Assembly (NCBI GenBank): GCA_007133715.1
Contig: SLMF01000259.1
Coordinates: 1-8,924, forward strand
Reading direction: 5' to 3'
From: Planctomycetaceae bacterium
Lineage (GTDB): Bacteria > Planctomycetota > Planctomycetia > Pirellulales > Pirellulaceae
DNA length: 8,924 nt
In this document: positions 6,138-8,924 of the stretch, in pieces
Layout: every line of letters starts with the position of its first letter
Position numbering within the stretch: position 1 is the stretch's first letter
The notes under the pieces: generated by a model
Told to the model about the DNA's origin: nothing
What the model saw: only the letters and a program-made list of their open reading frames with translations
Database searches by the model: none
Made by a program: the position numbers and the translations under genes

Positions 6138-6823
6138 GTAGCATACGTCTGGGGGGGGCTGTTCGGGAAGACTTGGAGAATACGCGGATCATCCAAGCTG
6201 TCAGCCACCAGGTGTGCTCCATCAAAGCGGTGATCGTGACTGTGCTTCGCCGGCACGGCGACCACCCAGGCACCTGCCTGGACGGCCGCTCGACAGCCAT
6301 TTTCGCTGTCCTCCAAGACCATCATTTGTACGGGTTGAACTCCCAATCGTTCTGCTGCCTTCCGATAGATCTCCGGGTGCGGTTTGGCCCGCGTGACGTC
6401 GTCCGCGGTGAGGACGAAACGGAATCGCGGCGCCAAATCGAAGCGGCCGAGGATGTTCATGGCGAAAGTGCGGGGACTGCTGGTGGCGACGGCCTTGGGA
6501 ATCCCGGCTCTTTCCAGCGCGTCCAACAAAGCGTGCAACCCGGGCATGGTCCGGAGCCGGTGATCGAGCGCCTCTTCCAGCAGCTGTTCGCCTTCCGTTT
6601 TCAACTCCTGGAGGGTATCACGGAGGTCATGTTCCTCGATCATCAGCTGGAAGGCCGCGGGCGGCGGCAAGCCCATCATTCTGCGTTTCAGGTCGTTTGA
6701 GAAGAAGCGCCCGCGACGTTCCAGCAGGATTTGGCCCGCCTGCTGATCCAATTCTTCGGTATTGACGATCAGCCCGTCCAAATCGAAAACGACTGCTTGC
6801 AGACAGAGATCAGCACCGAACAT
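6134..6823 (-). CDS. HAD-superfamily phosphatase/phosphomutase, beta-phosphoglucomutase-like (229 aa)
   Basis: This is a soluble subfamily-I HAD hydrolase of the beta-phosphoglucomutase/phosphoglycolate-phosphatase type. All four HAD motifs are present: FDLDGLIVNTE with nucleophile Asp14 and acid/base Asp16; VATSSP with Ser115 (motif II); RAKPHPEIY with Lys147 (motif III); and VLEDSENG with Glu171-Asp172 for Mg2+ (motif IV). The helical cap lies between about residues 20 and 90. The length is normal for the family. The substrate cannot be read from the sequence; small sugar phosphates, phosphoglycolate or nucleotide-sugar by-products are all possible. The ATG at 6823 lies 30 bases after the stop of the PP2C gene, so the two are probably co-transcribed. 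No Shine-Dalgarno is evident. The C-terminal codons include an eight-base homopolymer (6151-6158), a place to check for base-calling error. The stop codon lies inside the candidate promoter of the next gene. Confidence 0.88.
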   Translation of the reverse strand: MFGADLCLQAVVFDLDGLIVNTEELDQQAGQILLERRGRFFSNDLKRRMMGLPPPAAFQLMIEEHDLRDTLQELKTEGEQLLEEALDHRLRTMPGLHALLDALERAGIPKAVATSSPRTFAMNILGRFDLAPRFRFVLTADDVTRAKPHPEIYRKAAERLGVQPVQMMVLEDSENGCRAAVQAGAWVVAVPAKHSHDHRFDGAHLVADSLDDPRILQVFPNSPPQTYAT

Positions 6824-6853
6824 ATTTCGGGGGGCACTTTCGCTAGGAGGAGC

Positions 6854-8533
6854 TCAGGTGGTCGGCAGGTCGCGTTGGAAGCCGATCAGGCAGATATCAT
6901 CGTTTTGCCGCTGGGGTTGGGCGAAATCGCGAGCGTCCTGGAGCACGCTTTGGCAGGCTTCTTTTACGCGGAGCGGGCTACGGAGAATCGCCTTCTCCAA
7001 ACGATGCCGACCGTACAGTTCATGGGCCGGGTTCATCGCCTCGCTGATCCCGTCCGTGTAAATCAGAACCATGTCGCCGGGGAACAAGTCGACCGTGCAG
7101 GGGTCGTAACGGATCGAGGCGTCACAGCCAAGCGGCGGACCCGTGTTTTCCACTCCCAGCTCTTCCACCAGATTGCCTCGGGCACGGCGGCACAAAGGAG
7201 CCATATGCCCGGCATTGAAAATCGACAGCTGATGCCGGACACTATCCAAGATACACAACACAAACGTAACGAACCACGTATCGTTCTCCGGCTTGGAACA
7301 CTCGACGTTCAACTCGCGGAACGCTTCCCGGGGCGTGTTCGCGGTCGCCAGACGATACCGCACCTCACTGCACAAACGGGCCATGATCAATGCGGCCGAA
7401 ATACCTTTTCCCGACACGTCGCCCAGCGCGATAGCCAGCCGGTTGTCACCCAAAGGAACGTAACCGTAGTAATCCCCTCCCACTTCGTCTGCCGACGAAT
7501 AATGGTCGACGAACCGATATCCGGCCAATTCGGGGCGTGACTGGGGCAAGAAGTGTAATTGCACCTGATGCGCCGTGGCCAGTTCGCGTTCCCGACGATC
7601 CAAATGCAGCTTGGCCTGGTGTGCCTGGGCATACTCGAGCGCCTGGCCCGCTGTCGCCGCCACACTCAAGAGGACTTCCAAGTCATCCGTATGGAACCGC
7701 TCATACGGATCATTGGTGTCCACGTAAATGATGCCCAAGGGTTCCTGTAGTCTCCCCAGCAAGGGGGCACACATCATGGAGCGGATCGGGAAATCGAGCA
7801 CGGAATCGCCGATTCCCAAGCGGGCATCATCCAAGCCATCCGCACTCAGAATGGCCTCCCCGGCCGACATCACCCGGCGGGCAACCGTCTTGCTGATGGG
7901 GCCCAACGAGGTTGCGGCCAGGGTACCCTCCTCCTTTTGCTTCTCCGCCCGCACCTGCAGCGTTCGGGTCGTGGGATCGGGAAACAGGATGTAGGCCCGA
8001 TCTGATTGGGGAAAGACCGTGAACAGACCGTCTAAAATCTTGGGCAGCACCAGATCGATGTCCAGGGTGCTGCCCAAGGTGCGATGGATCTCCAGGACCG
8101 TTTTGAGTTTCTCGTAGGCATTCACGCCCACATTAGGTCGCCGGTCCCCCGACATTTCACCGGAATCCGCATCTTTCGCGGGGCCCTGTATCTCCCCCGA
8201 ATCAGCGATATCATCCGGATCGTCAGCGGACGGCTCGGCGGCCTCCTGCACGCGGAACAGCAGCGTCACGTTATAGACGCGGATCAGATCCTGGTCCTTC
8301 AGCCGTGTGCGTCCTGACAAGCGTTTGCCGTTCAGGAACGTGCCATTGGTGCTGTTCAGATCCTCGACGAAGAACTCGCCACCGGAGCAGACAAAACGGG
8401 CGTGCTGGCGAGAGACGTTTTTTTGATCGATGACGATGTCGCAATACGACAAACGTCCGACGATCAGTTCGTCGTGGTCGAACCGATAGGTCGTGCCTTT
8501 CTTCGGCCCCTGGACGACCTCGATCATCGGCAT
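6854..8533 (-). CDS. FHA-GAF-PP2C (SpoIIE/RsbU-type) serine phosphatase (559 aa)
   Basis: This is a predicted cytosolic signalling phosphatase of the partner-switching type, which would dephosphorylate a STAS anti-sigma antagonist. Domain order: an FHA domain (about 1-95) with GR at 26-27, SRQH at 41-44 and NSTNGT at 60-65, the residues that bind phosphothreonine; an acidic linker rich in Asp, Glu and Ser (96-130), itself a possible kinase target; a GAF domain (about 140-300); a helical linker with coiled-coil character (about 300-330); and a SpoIIE-type PP2C domain to the end. Metal-binding aspartates are present in VGGDYY (Asp354), GDVSGKG (Asp372), YTDGISE (Asp494) and NDDICLIGF (Asp545/546), so it looks active. 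The start MPMIEVVQGPKKG follows AAGGGA by about ten bases and fits FHA proteins; a GTG at 8599 and an ATG at 8584 would add unlikely leaders. It lies 127 bases after the STAS gene, its probable substrate. Confidence 0.93.
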   Translation of the reverse strand: MPMIEVVQGPKKGTTYRFDHDELIVGRLSYCDIVIDQKNVSRQHARFVCSGGEFFVEDLNSTNGTFLNGKRLSGRTRLKDQDLIRVYNVTLLFRVQEAAEPSADDPDDIADSGEIQGPAKDADSGEMSGDRRPNVGVNAYEKLKTVLEIHRTLGSTLDIDLVLPKILDGLFTVFPQSDRAYILFPDPTTRTLQVRAEKQKEEGTLAATSLGPISKTVARRVMSAGEAILSADGLDDARLGIGDSVLDFPIRSMMCAPLLGRLQEPLGIIYVDTNDPYERFHTDDLEVLLSVAATAGQALEYAQAHQAKLHLDRRERELATAHQVQLHFLPQSRPELAGYRFVDHYSSADEVGGDYYGYVPLGDNRLAIALGDVSGKGISAALIMARLCSEVRYRLATANTPREAFRELNVECSKPENDTWFVTFVLCILDSVRHQLSIFNAGHMAPLCRRARGNLVEELGVENTGPPLGCDASIRYDPCTVDLFPGDMVLIYTDGISEAMNPAHELYGRHRLEKAILRSPLRVKEACQSVLQDARDFAQPQRQNDDICLIGFQRDLPTT

Positions 8534-8660
8534 GCCGGACCCATCCCTTCCAGGCGACCTCCCCGCTTGGCAGGTGCCCGCCATGCAGACACGGCTCACA
8601 AATGACGTGACTCGGGCCCCCTCTGCATCCGGGCTCGCGACCGGGGTTGGGCACCGCCCG

Positions 8661-8924
8661 TTAGCCGAACCAGCCTTTTTTCTGGAAAGCGTTCAGCGCG
8701 TCTTCTTCGGAATCGTAGATACTGAAGATCTTGTTCAATCGAGTTATCTCGAACACCTCCATGATACTCGCCGAGATGTTGCATAACTTGATCGTCGTCT
8801 TGCTCTTTTTGCATTTTTTGTTCAGCAAGACGATTTTGCCGATCATGGCGGAGGACATGAAAGTCACGCCACGAAAATCCAGCAGCATCTTGCCATTGGC
8901 CTCGTCGGCCAGTTCGAGCAACTC
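8661..8924 (-). CDS. STAS-domain anti-sigma factor antagonist-like protein, N-terminus cut by window edge
   Basis: About 87 C-terminal residues of a STAS protein of the RsbV/SpoIIAA type are visible; usual proteins have about 110, so roughly 25 are missing. The frame is open to the window edge, so the TTG at 8921 is only an internal codon. The central LLDFRGVTFMSSAMIGKI matches the switch loop of the family. The Ser pair encoded at 8850-8855 holds the expected phosphorylation site. The following KLCNI and FEITRLNKIFSIYDSEEDAL match the last strands and helix. In the partner-switching scheme the unphosphorylated STAS protein binds an anti-sigma kinase and frees the sigma factor or another target, and the PP2C encoded next would reactivate it. 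A short inverted repeat GGGC-ACC-GCCC (8649-8659) follows the stop without a T-run. A sulfate-transporter STAS domain is ruled out by the stand-alone C-terminus. Confidence 0.87.
   Translation of the reverse strand, partial: ELLELADEANGKMLLDFRGVTFMSSAMIGKIVLLNKKCKKSKTTIKLCNISASIMEVFEITRLNKIFSIYDSEEDALNAFQKKGWFG

Noticed and set aside
6731..7540. 269-codon plus-strand frame
   Set aside because: It is antisense to the HAD and PP2C genes, whose catalytic motifs are intact on the other strand.

Overview
The window looks like chromosomal DNA from a planctomycete, most likely a member of the Pirellulales. The clearest marker is the long secreted protein made of YTV modules, a repeat family best known from planctomycete cell envelopes. 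A GC-rich composition, an FHA-GAF-PP2C phosphatase next to a STAS protein, and several starts without a Shine-Dalgarno sequence fit the same group. The lineage call rests on recognised families, not on a database search.

Left part, plus strand: the 3' part of a sialidase-like BNR (Asp-box) protein runs in from the left edge to 1103. About 1.3 kb without a convincing protein gene follows. It holds a compact three-way inverted-repeat element (1181-1267), a stretch rich in smaller inverted repeats (about 1414-1703), a minus-strand tRNA-Ala(UGC) at 1790-1862 with a good sigma70-type promoter, and a doubtful 42-codon hydrophobic ORF (2039-2167). The YTV gene (2447-4084) has a clear RBS and signal peptide. 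It contains two arrays of 16-residue modules in perfect 48-bp register. The first array has no cysteine, while the rest of the protein has about 25.

Right part, minus strand: five co-oriented genes run from the right edge down to 4141 and converge on the YTV gene. In transcription order they are a STAS anti-sigma-antagonist-like protein (cut by the window edge), an FHA-GAF-SpoIIE/RsbU-type PP2C phosphatase, a HAD phosphatase or phosphomutase, a fusion of a Sua5/YrdC threonylcarbamoyl-AMP synthase to a YwlE-type low-molecular-weight phosphatase, and a hypothetical protein. A promoter-like sequence at the end of the HAD gene may give the fusion gene its own transcription.

Function: the STAS and PP2C proteins look like the antagonist and phosphatase arms of a partner-switching pathway, with FHA and GAF domains as inputs. 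No anti-sigma kinase or sigma factor is inside the window. The fusion joins a tRNA t6A modification enzyme to a phosphatase whose P-loop carries the threonine typical of protein-arginine phosphatases. It mirrors the ywlC/ywlE gene neighbourhood of Bacillus and is the most interesting protein here. I found no CRISPR array, insertion sequence, rRNA or prophage.
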